Positions 11,004 to 21,990 of a stretch of DNA of 64,000 nucleotides are shown here, in pieces (the first letter of the stretch is position 1; every line of letters begins with the position of its first letter). Both the position numbers and the translations under genes were made by a program. The stretch lies in NCBI GenBank assembly GCA_047967505.1, contig CM106540.1. One strand, written 5' to 3'. Source of the DNA: Dipteris shenzhenensis. Lineage: Eukaryota; Polypodiophyta; Polypodiopsida; Gleicheniales. Under the pieces are notes generated by a model, which saw nothing but the letters and a program-made list of their open reading frames with translations, ran no database searches and had not been told where the DNA came from.

Positions 11004-11810
11004 AAAATTAAGGAGGGCCAGTTAGCATAGGGCGATCAATTTTTCTTGCAAGGCAGCATGGAATTTGCTCTTCAATGCTGCAGAATGTTTGTGCAAACTG
11101 TCACAAGTGCACGGCCAGAGTGAGAGAGACTCCCAATGTCTCTAGGCTGTTGTCCTTCACTGTTAAAATCGAGGTACTGCACACTGTGCAGACTGAGTAA
11201 TAAAGGCCTCTGTAGACTCTGGAGAGCTCTAGCCTCCCTTTAACTATTGCGGACTGCAGGTGGTGAGATAAAGGCTCTGTAAAGACTATTTTCCCAATGG
11301 TTGCAGCACTATGGAGACTGCGGGACCAGTGCAGTTTGCTGTCCACGATGACAGAGGGCCTGCTGCAGAGTTCGGAGTACAAGGAAAACATGTGGGCCGA
11401 AATTCAACAGGCGGCAAAGTAATAATAGAGGCAACTGGTGAGCAAGAGCTACAGGTCCATGAAGGCGAGGCTTAGCGGAGTGCTTCACGGCCAAGGCAGC
11501 TTTAATGCATGCCTATGATGGGTGTCTAGACTCTAGAGTGTGCGCACTGTGAGGCTGTGAGCTTTAAGGACTTCAGCTTCAAAATTCGCACGGCTGCAGG
11601 TACGTGAGCGAGCTTGAATGGGGCTCCAAAAACACACACGTGGCGTCATGGGCACATCCCTCAATGCAAGCTTCCTCTCCCCATGAGCTCTGATTCTGCA
11701 CATGACTCAGGTAGTCCTCTTGAATCCTCCACACTCCATAGGACTGCTCTTTCTTTTGATTTCCACATGAGGGATATTCTCTTTTCTTTCTCCACAAGAG
11801 CGTCACCTAA
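11004..11810 (-). other. M1 5' leader and unrecognisable gag body
   Basis: Between the primer-binding site and the zinc knuckle are about 800 bases with only short open stretches on the minus strand (11806-11579, 11494-11309, 11391-11101). None resembles a capsid domain. The gag N-terminal part is either badly decayed or replaced. Position is the only support for calling it gag. Confidence 0.4.
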
Positions 11811-11822
11811 GCTCTGATACCA
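11811..11822 (-). other. Primer-binding site of M1, tRNA-iMet type
   Basis: The minus strand reads TGGTATCAGAGC one base inside the 5' LTR. This is complementary to the 3' end of initiator methionine tRNA, the usual primer of plant chromoviruses. Confidence 0.92.
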
Positions 11823-11823
11823 C

Positions 11824-12545
11824 TGAAACCTTAAAGGTAATTATCTTCCACACAAATTTGCCACTTAATCAATTAGAGAAGAAGAGCACAATCACACCAT
11901 GAAAATGATAGCAGACTGGGTACAATCTCCCTCCCCTAGATGACTAGCTCGTGCTTCCTCATCTAGAGTATTTATGATATTTCATAAAAGCACCAAGGAG
12001 CCAAAATTATCCCTCTTCCAAAATGAGGGATTTGCTTTACATAGCCATCTTAAGGCCCAAAAATGAATTATGTCCATTACAAAATATATTGCTCAAACTT
12101 GTAATAATAAAGCAAATACAAAATTGGCCCATGGCCATATGTAGTGCGCTGTGCGACACCTTGATCAGTACCCTCGCACTAACTCCAATCCTCGCTATGA
12201 GTTCCATCACCTGTACTCAAGCCACCAATTACATTAGTTATTAACAATCGATTGAACGAATTATCGAATCAACCGATCCCAACATAACCGCGCTCAAAGC
12301 ACAATAATCAAGCACAACACCAATAACACTAGTGACATCAGTATTAACATGGAATCACCCACAATACCGACCATCTAGCATGGCAAAACACAAGCTAGTC
12401 AAGTGTCCCCAACTAACCACACAAAGTATCCACTAGGACCCCCGCCGTGTCTAGTGCACTCCTATGGAGTACTTTGCCATGGTCACACTTGACTAAAATA
12501 ATAATGTCCAAAGCAAGATATATCAGAAATATAATTTTTGTAACA
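11824..12545 (-). repeat. 5' LTR of M1
   Basis: 722 bp, longer copy of the repeat at 6876-7478. It has TG...CA ends and is followed on the right by GTTTT, matching ATTTT to the left of the other LTR. It would carry the promoter, but I could not place a clear TATA box. Confidence 0.93.
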
Positions 12546-14480
12546 GTTTTAGCTATCTGGGTAGTACAGACTTCTTGAAAACATAGTTTTTCTTTGAATT
12601 CTTAGCTCCATCCTTGGTTCATACACTCCTAGTATTCCTTCACCAGAGCTTGTGCTTCTTGCAGCCTTACTTTCTCAAGCTACAGATTAGGGTATTCATT
12701 TAGTCCTTTAGGAGTCAAGGGTCGAGTTGCATGGACTGTGTTGGACTCCTTTTCCTTGGTTCTAACATGCACATCTATTCCTTTTTGTGCTGCTCTCTAT
12801 TTTCTCAATGGATAACACAGTCGCCATCTCCTCTTCTGAACCACTTTGGACAATCACTTTATTTTTGCCCATTCCAACCTTTACAGCTTTCTTTTATCCT
12901 CAATTAAAGTGAGTCCTAGGATCCTTTGATTTAATTGCTTGTTGATCCTTCTTGTGTTTTCTCATTTATTGTTTGAAGGCTCTATCTTGAAATCAAGTGA
13001 TTGCATTTATCGAAACTTGCGGCAACTATCCCCTCTCAATGCTAAGTAGATTCAGACTTATGGTCCTAGGTTCAATTACTGGAGTAGTTGATCTCCTTGT
13101 GGAAAAATCTTTGTACAAGTGATCAACACCATATCTGCTACACAAGGGTGTGGCTATTAGAGCAGTGGTGTCTTGAATGGCATGCCAGTGTGGGTAGTTC
13201 TTATAATCGCATGGCCCCTGACAACCATAACATAGAATTGGTTATCCTACCCTAGGCTTGTAAGGACATTCACTTGCCTTGTGTGCTTCATGACAATGAT
13301 AGCATTTTATCATGGTCTTTGTCATATTCATGTCCCTAGCCCTAGGGTTAACTGGTGTTGTCTGATAACTGAAATATATTGGTCACCATGAAAAACATAG
13401 TGACTCAGGTAACTCGAGTGGTCGTATTCCTCCTCTAAGGGCATCATGGCTTGCATTTCCACTTCTAAAGGGATGCATGGTGGGGGTGGTTGAGGTCTAA
13501 CACTAGTGGTGGTAATGGCAAGTTCTAAGTTTGGTATTGCCCTTGAGGTTGAACTATCAAACCTTGTACTATCATTTGGGTTTGGTCTTGTAAAATTGGA
13601 GGTACTAGCAAGGTAAGTTGTGGTCTCGGTTGGTAGGACTTGTTGAAGGAATTGGTGTTTCTTGCATCATTGGTACACTAAAAGTCCTAGCCTAGATTCC
13701 ACTGTAGTTACAGTTGGAGGTTGATTGACTTCATAAGTTTGAGGGTCCAACTGTGGTGAGATTGTGGAAGCACTAGGAAACAAGACCGATGGTTAATAAC
13801 ATTGGTAATTTACCCATTGGGGTTTTGGAATCCTATAATCATGGGAAAGCCCCACTGCATATTCTTCGAAATGAAATGGCCTATTTCCCATTCTTGTCTC
13901 ATCTAGATTAGAGGTATTTGGAGGTATTGTTGAGGTCACCTCTTGGGACATCAGTTCTATAACAGGAGGGTATGTAGAGGTTTGAGGTTCTATCACACTA
14001 AAAGGATTGATCATCTTTGGTGGATTTGTCAACCCTAGCCTTGTAGAAGGTGTTGGAGTTTACGTCTCCATTGTGGTTGAGTTAGGTGCAACCGTGACTC
14101 TAACTTCATGGCTCTTCATGGGGGTTACCCATATTTCTATCCATACTCATTGAGTCATCGGTGCTTGAGTCATCTTCTTGCCTTAGTCCTAAGATAGATG
14201 AGAAGCTAACCACTGAGGCTCCTAACCTAAGTGATGCAAAGCTTGGCTAGTAGCTTAACAACTTGTTATTTGAAGGACTATCCTCAAGTCCTTGTTCCAA
14301 GCCTAAAACTCTATCAGACCTTAGGTGCATGTACTCTAAGCAAGAATGTGCTCCATTTTTAGTGCATTAGGTGCTTCTAGATTAGTCCAATTGTGTTCTA
14401 GGTTTTGTAAGAGACTTTTGCTATCTGTGGGCACTAGCTGATGGACACTGTGGCTTGCTTTAGAATCCACACATGGATTT
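12546..14480 (-). pseudogene. Gag of the older gypsy element O1, decayed
   Basis: The minus strand is coding-like from about 14475 to the M1 insertion, with repeated frame changes. Blocks in order include LLQNLEHNWTNLEAPNALKM (about 14430-14345), a Ser/Asp-rich segment, the open block 14032-13793 with RPFHFEEYAVGLSHDY, a knuckle CYHCHEAHKASEC (about 13308-13270, spacing C-x2-C-x3-H-x4-C), CYGCQGPCDYKNYPHWHAI, and KVIVQSGSEEEMATVLSIEK followed by RTKEKESNTVHATRPLTPKG. Gag packages element RNA. Stops occur every 50-150 bases in the later part. The frame reaches the M1 insertion and should resume at 6875. Confidence 0.6.
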
Positions 14481-14800
14481 TGAAAAGGGTCTTAGATGGA
14501 TTTTTTTGAGTGCCTAGTAGGTTGAAAACACTTGGTACTAACTTTTGGTAACTTTTCAGGTCTAGGCAGGGGCTATCTCAAGATCCATGTGTGGATCTTG
14601 GAGATGGCTCCTGGTGATGTATTTTAGCAATGTTAAGTTCTTGACATTGTTTTTAAACATTTATGTACAATTTGGGCCAATTTTGGGAGTATCTTCAGAA
14701 TCTTTGTGTGGTTCCTGGAGTTGGTATCTAATGGTTAGATTGGGTTCTAGGGTGTGTTTGAAGTCTACTTGTGGCACTTGGCAAGTTTTCATGCAAGTCC
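14464..14800. repeat. Three degenerate units, about 116 bp each, led by a palindrome
   Basis: AATCCACACATGGATT at 14464, CAAGATCCATGTGTGGATCT at 14579, and a decayed copy near 14694 begin units 115-117 bp long. The second and third units share about 35 bases of recognisable similarity after the palindrome. They resemble the pair at 1781 and 1895. They overlap the start of O1 gag and may be leader or LTR sequence. Confidence 0.45.
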
Positions 14801-14953
14801 GTTCCTTCACAAGTCAATATCTTCATGTTGCAGGAGCCTTGTGTTGGTACTTGATGAATTTTAGTTGATCCTCGGGTATCTAGTGTGATACTGAAGACTA
14901 AGTGCTAGAAAAGTTAGGTGTAGATGCAAAAGTTTGATACTTTCCAAACTAGT

Positions 14954-15253
14954 TCAAGATCCAAAAAAGGCGATGTGCAGCTCACATTTTAACAAAGCCA
15001 TAGATGATTTGGAGTTAAAGTTGAGGATAAGATTGGCAGTGGGGACAGAAAATGTGCCACCTCCCATGCCGCTAGCGCTGCCGAGCACGGCTCCAAGGAA
15101 ACCGGTGATGGAAGTGACAAAGGAACACCAATTGAAGGTGAGTGACTGAAGCATGGAGAGGAGAGATAAAGATGAGGTGATCAAAATGAGATGCGGGAAA
15201 GAAATGTGATGTGCGATAAGTGGTGGTGGATGGATGCTCGACAGGATATGCAA
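14954..15253 (-). pseudogene. TauE/SafE-type membrane transporter exon fragment
   Basis: Plant TauE/SafE proteins are multi-pass membrane proteins related to sulfite exporters. The minus strand encodes a leader-like hydrophobic stretch, then TGFLGAVLGSASGMGGGTFS, VPTANLILNF and NSKSSMALLKCE, which follow the order of the first conserved TauE/SafE repeat (glycine-rich turn, VP, hydrophobic helix, KSS..SKC). The match stops shortly after KCE, and the frame ends at a TAG at 14954. No following exon was found. The glycine motif is altered (SGMGGGTFS), so I read this as a captured or relic exon rather than a working gene. The upstream part to 15253 is compatible with a signal peptide. No similarity to the gypsy elements is seen. 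Confidence 0.55.
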
Positions 15254-15344
15254 AAAGGTGTAGCTGCCTCTCGCGACAGCGAGCTGATTCCATTCCTAGC
15301 GCTGCATAGAATTTGAAGGTAATTGAGAGAGCTTTGATAGACAA

Positions 15345-15850
15345 GACACAGATGTGTCAAAGCTAAGGGGATGCCGTTGTTGCAGAGATGAGGATCACTT
15401 TTGGTAGTTTTTGGGGAGGCTCCTTTTGCATCTTGATTCTAGCGGCAAGGAAACCAATGCCTACCTTCGTGTGATCGCAAAGCCTTAAAGAGGGTCCAAA
15501 GCTTGCAATGGGACATGGTCGACGAGTGGTGATTTATGAAGGAACTCGTATCCATGCAACTATAGCTTGAATTTTGTAAAGGAGCTTGTATTCATGCAAA
15601 AAGGTGAGAACCTTATTTAGGCGAGAAGAATCTCAAAATAGGAAGACACGTGGCTCAACCATAGCTTGAATTTGGAATTGATCTCGCTATGCTACCTACC
15701 TAAAGATTCCAACCCCTCAAGGCAAGACAATGATGCTAGCACAAGAGGATTACAAAAAATTGAGCGGCAAAAATGAGCAAGGCATAAAACCGAGCGGCCA
15801 ATATTGAGTGAGGTAGAGAACAATGGGGATACTAATGGTGATTTGGGGAT
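15345..15850. other. Non-coding stretch with a short internal duplication
   Basis: Around 15535-15602 the phrase 'gaactcgtatccatgcaa' is followed 52 bp later by 'gagcttgtattcatgcaa', each after or before 'tagcttgaattt'. A further 'atagcttgaatttgg' lies near 15661. No gene is supported. Confidence 0.4.
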
Positions 15851-15926
15851 GAGACAACTCTTAATATCCCCTCGATCTTTCTTTTGAAGTTTTGAAGAAC
15901 GATCTAGGGGATATTAAGAGTGGTCT
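15851..15926. repeat. Hairpin with 27-bp arms
   Basis: The arm 15851-15877, containing CTCTTAATATCCCCTCGATC, pairs with 15901-15926, containing GATCTAGGGGATATTAAGAG, with about 3 mismatches and a 23-base loop. It could be a small MITE remnant or a transcribed foldback. No target duplication was identified. Confidence 0.6.
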
Positions 15927-16295
15927 AAGGCACACATTTTGCTATCTCTCGAGATGGCATGTGATGGCCATATTCTTTGAAATTGTGGCTCATGTAACTC
16001 ATATACACGCTTGCCTTTTGCAACATGTTGATTTGCCATGACACACACATGTGAAGGGTTAGATGAAGATTTCATGGATTCTATAGCTATCACATGATGG
16101 CATTAGCAATTCATATTTGGCTCATGTAAGCACTTGAAACATTTGTTTTTGGGAGAGTAAACATGTATCATGACATACATGTAATGATGGGTATTAGAGA
16201 TTCACAATTCATGCTACTTGCATCTTGTATGAGCTATTCTGTTGATTGTACATTGTCTCCTAGGCTCGTGAGGCCTCCCAAAGACATTGATATCA

Positions 16296-16298
<3 letters not shown>

Positions 16299-16362
<64 letters not shown>
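16299..16362. repeat. (TC)n microsatellite
   Basis: About 64 bases of nearly pure TC, with one TTTC interruption near 16346. Any open frame through it is an artefact of the repeat. Confidence 0.95.
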
Positions 16363-17334
16363 AATATGTATAGTACATTGCAAATTTTATAGTGCCCTTA
16401 ATACTGCTTCAGTTATATTATTCGATCAAATAATCACGTAACTCTAGGGCCCCAAGCTCTTTCAAACTTCAACAACAAATGATAATGACAAGAAAAGAAA
16501 ACACTAGGGAGGAGGCAACTCTTGGTAATTATTAATTACAAAGAGAAAGTAAGCCACCTCTCCACCCGCACTTTGAAGTTTAGCGAGTGGCTTTGGATTT
16601 GAGGGAGGCTAGTTCCTTGTTGGGGGATTTTGATCATCATCACATTACCTCCCTCCTAATTATTTGGTTTCCTTCTTGCCTTGGTAAATCCAAATTTGAT
16701 CAAGAGCTAGATAAGGTTCTTCAAGGTCTATCTCCACTGGTTAATCAACATACTAGTTTTTACTAGGTGATTTGTGGATGCTTCAATCACAACTAGGACT
16801 CTATTTAGCATGATTAGCAACCCCAGAGGATTATATGGATGTTGCTAATTTATTTCAAGCCATGCTTCAAGTTTAGGCTCGATGGCCTCGTATTGGGCTT
16901 ATATGCATTGCAATTTGAGTAAAGATCTTTAAGGCTAATATTGTGGGGATAATTGGTAAGATCTCTTTGCTTTTAGGGTCTCTATTCTCCAATTAATTTA
17001 TGATTTGGACCCAATATTTCATTTTATGGATTGCTAGATGAAGCTTAATTTATTGAAAAGCTTGGCAATGCTTATTTTCTAGTCATTGGTGGGGATCGTA
17101 GGATTTCTTGTCCTCTAGAATCTTTATCCGATGATGCATGTATGATTTGGCCCAAGATTCCATTGAATGGATTGCTAGATGGAGATTGAAATTGTTAAAA
17201 ATCTAGGATCTTGGAATCGAAAATCCACCACATAGGGATGCTAGAACAAATATGCTACAATTGTTTATAGTCACAACTTATCCATAGTTCATATAGTTGT
17301 GCCATGTTAAATGGTAGATTGAAGTCCATTCAAC
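16363..17334. other. Stretch with nothing recognised
   Basis: AT-rich sequence with stops in all frames. No RNA gene, LTR end or domain could be supported. Confidence 0.4.
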
Positions 17335-18044
17335 AATTTCATGAAACTCCTTTCTTTCAAAGCATTTAAAGGCATTGTATAGGTTGGTGTTTAGTCTATG
17401 TTATAGACTTCAAGTATGCTATCCATACAATCAACAACAATCACTGCATACTTCTCCATGAGTAGGTCATTCCGTCTTTCAAGTTTGCCGTTGCTTGAAA
17501 GTAGCCGTTTTGTTGCTTCTCTTCTTGTAAATCCATCTATGACTTGAATTGAGTAGACTCTGCATTCAATTGATATGATCTTAGATTGTCCTCCTATTTC
17601 TTGGTGAGGGACTTAGCATGGCCCTCCATTGTGGGTTTTGGTCTTGTAACTCTTTTCAAGGTGTTTCTTTGATTTATTTTAGCTCCTTGACTTGCCTTTG
17701 GAATGGACACTAGAGCCTGAGTGAAAACGATTGCATCTATAACAATCTTCTTTTGTTGATCTGCCCTTCTACTTGATCCAATGGTTGGAGTTCCCCCCTT
17801 CTTTCCTTGTCTCTTTTGCTCCTTTCTAGTTTATATGTTGCTCGAGCTCCTTGGTTTGTTGTTTCTCTTGCTCTTTGAATAGTCTTTTGCGAAGAGAAGA
17901 CGGCCTATCCCTATTGGAGGCAGAGGTTCCAAGCTCTCTAAGTTTCTTATAGTGCAATAAAAGCAAGCAAGGTGGCCATTGCACCTCGTGTTGGTTTTGA
18001 TTTAACGATTGATTGTTGAGAACTTGATGCTGTGTGAGGACCAA
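17335..18044 (-). pseudogene. Decayed basic ORF with a zinc-knuckle-like motif, possibly gag
   Basis: One minus-strand frame can be followed from 18044 to about 17335 with stops near 17826, 17783, 17690, 17630 and 17400. It is rich in Lys, Gln and Glu (SLRKRLFKEQEKQQTKELEQ), carries CYRCNRFHSGSSVH near 17745, and ends in a coiled-coil-like part (RREATKRLLSSNGKLERRND, LLMEKYAVIVVDC). The charge, the cysteine motif and the decay suggest retrotransposon gag. The cysteine spacing does not fit a canonical knuckle, so identity is uncertain. No RT or integrase neighbour was found. Confidence 0.4.
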
Positions 18045-19829
18045 ATGATCTTGGCAACTCTTAAATCATCTCTTGCTTCATAGTTAACGTAGTCCTTTGG
18101 CATCAGCTTGACAATAAGAACATCACAATCTGAGATTAAGCTATCATTGGAGGGGGTTGTCTGTGGAGGGCTTCATTCCCAAGAAACATTTTTGAAGGTG
18201 GTTGGGGTTGGGCAAGGATCTCTCTTCATTGGGTTCCCCAAGGGTGTACAAAAGAAGATGTTGGAGTCATTGGGGGCCTGGACTTCTTTTCAGCTTTTCT
18301 GATGGGGCGTGTCTGGTTGCCTTTTGCTATCTTTCTTGGAGAAGGTAGTCGACTACTGCTATTAAAAGGAATTAACTAAGCCTCTAATTTCCTTTTGATG
18401 TCATGCTTAGTATTGGTCAAGTCCAAATCTTGCTTTCTTCCTTTTGTTGTATCCCTAATGTGTATAGACAAGGATTACATATTCAGGTAGTCGTGTAGAC
18501 TTGTTGCATGATTAAATTCATGAACTTTTTTTTGCATAATCACTCATGCAATGATGGGTAACCCTCTAGATTCAAAAAACAAAAATTGCCATGTTACCGT
18601 TGGTAGTTTTGCTAATATAGTTGGTAAGCGATAAATTTACCACTGAGAAATAAGGCTTTACCATGAGTAGATAGGCTATTACCATTGATAAGGGCGATAC
18701 TACCGACATTGCAAGTGGTGGGGAAACAAATATCATTATTACCAATGGTATAGGGTCCACTATCGATGGTAACATTACCGTTTCTGGCAGTAACCACACC
18801 TTTACTCCCAGCTCTCTTTATGCTTCTCATCATCTTAACAAATGCATGTAAAAATGATTTATTACATCATTTTAACAAATGTATGCAAATGGCGTACCCT
18901 ATCCTTGTTTGAGTTTTTTGCTTGCTACTCGAGAGGAGCTCCTTTGGGAGCCTTTCTCAGACATTTAATGAAAGATCCTTTAGGTGTTAAGTTGATGTGC
19001 ACTTAAGAGGAGGAGTAGAGATGAGAGCATAGGTAGAAGGTAAGCTAGAGGATGCGATCAAAGGCTTAGGAGACATGGTGTAGAGAATCAACTTCTTTTG
19101 TGCCAACTTGCACCATTTAATCCATGCTCTCTAAGATGGACTAGCATGCTGCATTAGGTGCAATGATTCCATATAGTCTTCCACCTTGGCAACATCTTGC
19201 TTGATTTTAGTTCAAATGGTACATGCGAAGAGGCAATCATTGATTGGGGAATGGAACAATATATTTCAAAGGACCATAAAAAGGCCTATAGAAAAATGAA
19301 GCTATTGCTACAGGATGAGAATGATAAGGATTGGGCATGGCAGATTCTCCATCACAAGCAAGACCATGCTTGAAACCACTAGCTTGCAATAGAGTTACAG
19401 GTTTTGGCACAACAATTAAGATATAATTCACAACCCAATGTGTTTGCCCTTGGTGGGATTATCACCAAAGTGGTGTCATTGTCCTTTGATGCTCGAAAAT
19501 ATTTCACTTTGGGTGCTTGCATGCCCGAGAGTTCACTTTTGTAATCCACTTTGACACATGTTCATCATAAGATGATGGTAGACCCCATCAAAGTGGCTTA
19601 CACACCTGAAGATGTAACACAGCAACTCTAAGCATTTGGTTGTGATGGGAAGTTGGCTAGTGTATTGATGAGATGATCTTCTCCTTAAAGCTTGCAGAGT
19701 AGTAGTAGAAGACAAATTCTTTGTAAATACATTTGTTAAGACAATCTAATAGATTCACATTTTGAGTCTCACTTTTAAGTCACTGGAGTTTGCTTTCCTT
19801 AAACTTGCAAATGTCATATAGCATTGCCA
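18045..19829. other. Unassigned stretch with TTACC/GGTAA-type short inverted motifs
   Basis: No gene recognised. Between about 18590 and 18800 short half-palindromes such as ttaccgttggtag, attaccattgataa, ttaccaatggta and tcgatggtaacattacc recur every 20-40 bases on both strands. Similar motifs occur at 21.6-22.1 kb. An open frame at 18108-18302 matches nothing I know. Confidence 0.4.
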
Positions 19830-19904
19830 TGCATTGTATCGTGCAGCATCGTCATGCATCCTATCATGTTGCATCCTCATGCATCACATTGTGTTGCATC
19901 ATAA
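19830..19904. repeat. Three tandem 25-bp units
   Basis: Units of the form GCATYNTATCNTGTTGCATC plus five more bases start at 19830, 19855 and 19880. They differ at several positions. A partial unit precedes the first. Confidence 0.75.
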
Positions 19905-20235
19905 GGCATCAAGTATGCATGCAACCCTCATACTTGCTTGGGACTTTTTTGGAGTACCACAAATTCTAGACATGTCTATCAAATATTGTTGCCAAGCAAG
20001 TGGCATTATAGCATATGTCTTGTTTGCCATGACTTTGAGATTGGTTCATCACCATAGTGCTATGATAACGATTTGCAAATGGCATGAATGGTGCTCCAAT
20101 ATCTAAACATATGTGAAGGCCATGGCACAGTGTCTTGGAAGATTGACGCTCAACAAAGGAGGAGCTCGAAGCAGGAAGAGCTCAAAACAGACCCTAACAA
20201 GTTGAGCCAAGGTAATTTGTAAGTATCTTTATTAC
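19905..20235. other. Stretch with nothing recognised
   Basis: No domain, RNA gene or repeat could be supported between the 25-bp array and the next tandem duplication. Confidence 0.4.
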
Positions 20236-20364
20236 TTACTATCTTGTCTATTAATTCATTTCATATTAATGTATATTCTTCTTTTGATACCTCCTAGTGC
20301 CTACTATCTTGTCTATTAATGCATTTCATATTAATGTATATTCTTCTTCATACCTCTTGGTGCC
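20236..20364. repeat. Tandem duplication of about 65 bp
   Basis: The segment containing ACTATCTTGTCTATTAAT and CATATTAATGTATATTCTTC at 20236-20301 is repeated at 20302-20364 with a few changes. A third, partial relative with 'tgtccattaatgcatttt' lies near 20460. Confidence 0.8.
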
Positions 20365-20689
20365 TTCTATCATTATCATTTGATGTATTGCTTGGAGGAT
20401 TGCTCTTCAATAAAGGTGAAACCAACACAATTTGTAAGTATCTTTATAAAAATTCACTTGTCCATTAATGCATTTTGTAGATGTGTCTTTATAACTTACT
20501 GTGTTGAAAATGAATTTTGTATATCCCACTTACAAAATGAATTCAAAGACATTGGGATTCCTTACCTCATTTGGCTCACATTTATTACGATAACTGATGC
20601 ACAATAATAGTATTCACTAAAAATCACTATAGGGATATGAATTATCTCTTCAAGCATTTTTGGAGCACGGTGGGTGGCAGAGGTCTCTC

Positions 20690-21006
20690 AAGTTTTGAGC
20701 AAATAATAGATGTCCAGTTTATTTTTAAGAGTCCCAAGCCTCCTGAAAATAAGTTGCACATGTTTAATGCTTTAAAACTTGGGAGATTATTCCCAAGTGC
20801 CATGCTCCATACTTGCTCCCACCTATCTAAAGCCCCGCGCCCGCCATTTCCCTACAGCTCTGCCATTCCTCTAGCCTTGAAGGCTTTAAGGCTCTCCACC
20901 TCTTTTCCTTCCTTCTCTCTCCTTTGCTCTATATTGAATTTTTTTTTCTTAGCCTAATCTCTCCTTAATGGTGTCTCCAAAAAATAGTGAAGAGGAGCAA
21001 TAGAGG
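20690..21006. repeat. First copy of a tandemly duplicated unit, left of the foldback insertion
   Basis: 20705-20813 matches 21690-21796, including a shared palindromic block (a TTATTTTTA.GAG arm pairing with a CTCCTGAAAATAA arm) and a CTTGGG..TTCCCAAG hairpin. The end of the copy, 'gcaatagagg' near 20996, corresponds to 21836. The right half of the copy resumes at 21532 after the foldback element. This copy also carries about 160 extra bases (20816-20975) relative to the second copy. Confidence 0.65.
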
Positions 21007-21531
21007 CATTAGGAAAAACGGGAGCTCATTTTGGGGCCTTGAGAGAAATTCATGATTTCTTCATTTTTCTTTCCTCTAAAACAATAAAATATGACATAAG
21101 CCCATTGATGTACAGTGCAAAATTTGGTATTTTTGACATCACCAGAGCGTCTAGAGCAGGCTAAAAACCCTGAGAATGCTTTTGAAACGTAAAAAATGGA
21201 CCCCTAGAAGCCCAGAAAGCAGCCTGTACAAATGAAAGTGATTTGATAGGTTGGACCAAGGGGGCCCAATTGTTGACGTTTCAAAGCCTTTCCGAGGGTT
21301 TTGGCCCGCACTCCAAATGCACCGGTGATGTCAGAAATTCCAAAATTTGCACCGTATGTCAGATATAATAAAGTAGCTCAAGTGTCCCCATGGAATGCAA
21401 ACTCGACCGCATTTCTTTTGTTTTCCTGTTTCTAATTTCGTCAACATTATAATGACCCTCCTTTGATTGGTGGAGGGCTATTTTCTTTCTTGGCTAAAAG
21501 GCCCCAAAATGAGCTCCCTTTTTTCCTAATG
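21007..21531. mobile_element. Foldback (long inverted repeat) element, about 525 bp
   Basis: The outer arms CATTAGGAAAAACGGGAGCT (from 21007) and its complement ending CCTTTTTTCCTAATG at 21531 match over about 34 bases. The inner arms 21116-21190 and 21276-21352 match over about 75 bases, including TTTGACATCACC and GCTTTTGAAACGT. The central loop is 21191-21275. The left arm lacks about 70 bases present in the right. The related unit at 21836 lacks the whole element. It has no coding capacity, so it is a non-autonomous element or MITE-like insertion. No clear target duplication is visible. Confidence 0.75.
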
Positions 21532-21990
21532 TATAGCCTCATTGTCAATGCCCTTGAATTGGTAATACATAATAAAACAAAAAGGATTGGATAGAATCAG
21601 AATAATACTATTGGTAAGTGCCATAACATCATGAGTATTTATCATAATATTGATGATATATAGAATATTACCCCCCATGCGCCAGAAATCAATGTCTAGT
21701 TTATTTTTAGGAGTCCCAAGGCTCCTGAAAATAAGTTAGACATGTTTAATGCTTCAAAACTTGGGAAATTATTCCCAAGCGCCATGCTCCAAAAATCACC
21801 TAAACAGATAATTCCATTTCTAATAGTGATGAGGGGCAATAGAGGTATAGCCTCATTGTCAATGCCCTTGCATTGGCAATACATAATAAAACAAAAAGAT
21901 TTTGATAGAATTGGAATAATACTCTCGATAAGTGCCATAATACCATGAGTATTTATCATACTATTGACGATATATAGACTATTACCGCAA
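21532..21990. repeat. Right half of first duplicated unit and complete second unit
   Basis: 21532-21672 ('tatagcctcattgtcaatg' through 'attacc') is repeated at 21844-21988 with about 10% differences. 21690-21796 repeats 20705-20813. So a unit of about 300 bp is present twice in tandem and only the first contains the foldback element. A minus-strand open frame through the second unit (21959-21696) is probably not a gene. Confidence 0.7.

Larger units (their letters stand above)
6876..12545 (-). mobile_element. Complete but inactive chromodomain Ty3/gypsy LTR retrotransposon (M1)
   Basis: The element is bounded by two related LTRs (6876-7478 and 11824-12545) with TG...CA ends and flanked by ATTTT and GTTTT, a 5-bp target duplication with one mismatch. 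The minus strand has an iMet primer-binding site (11811-11822) and a polypurine tract (7479-7490). The order on the minus strand is zinc knuckle, protease, RT, RNase H, integrase, chromodomain, which is the chromovirus layout. Stops, frameshifts and an altered integrase catalytic residue show it cannot move by itself. The left LTR lacks about 80 bp and 33 bp relative to the right. It is inserted in the gag region of the older O1 element. Confidence 0.93.

Noticed and set aside
10741-11025. Plus-strand open frames of 94 and 63 codons
   Set aside because: They lie antisense to the M1 zinc knuckle and protease, whose motifs are clear on the minus strand.
16163-16441. Plus-strand open frame of 92 codons
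   Set aside because: It owes its length to the (TC)n microsatellite and encodes a Ser/Leu repeat.
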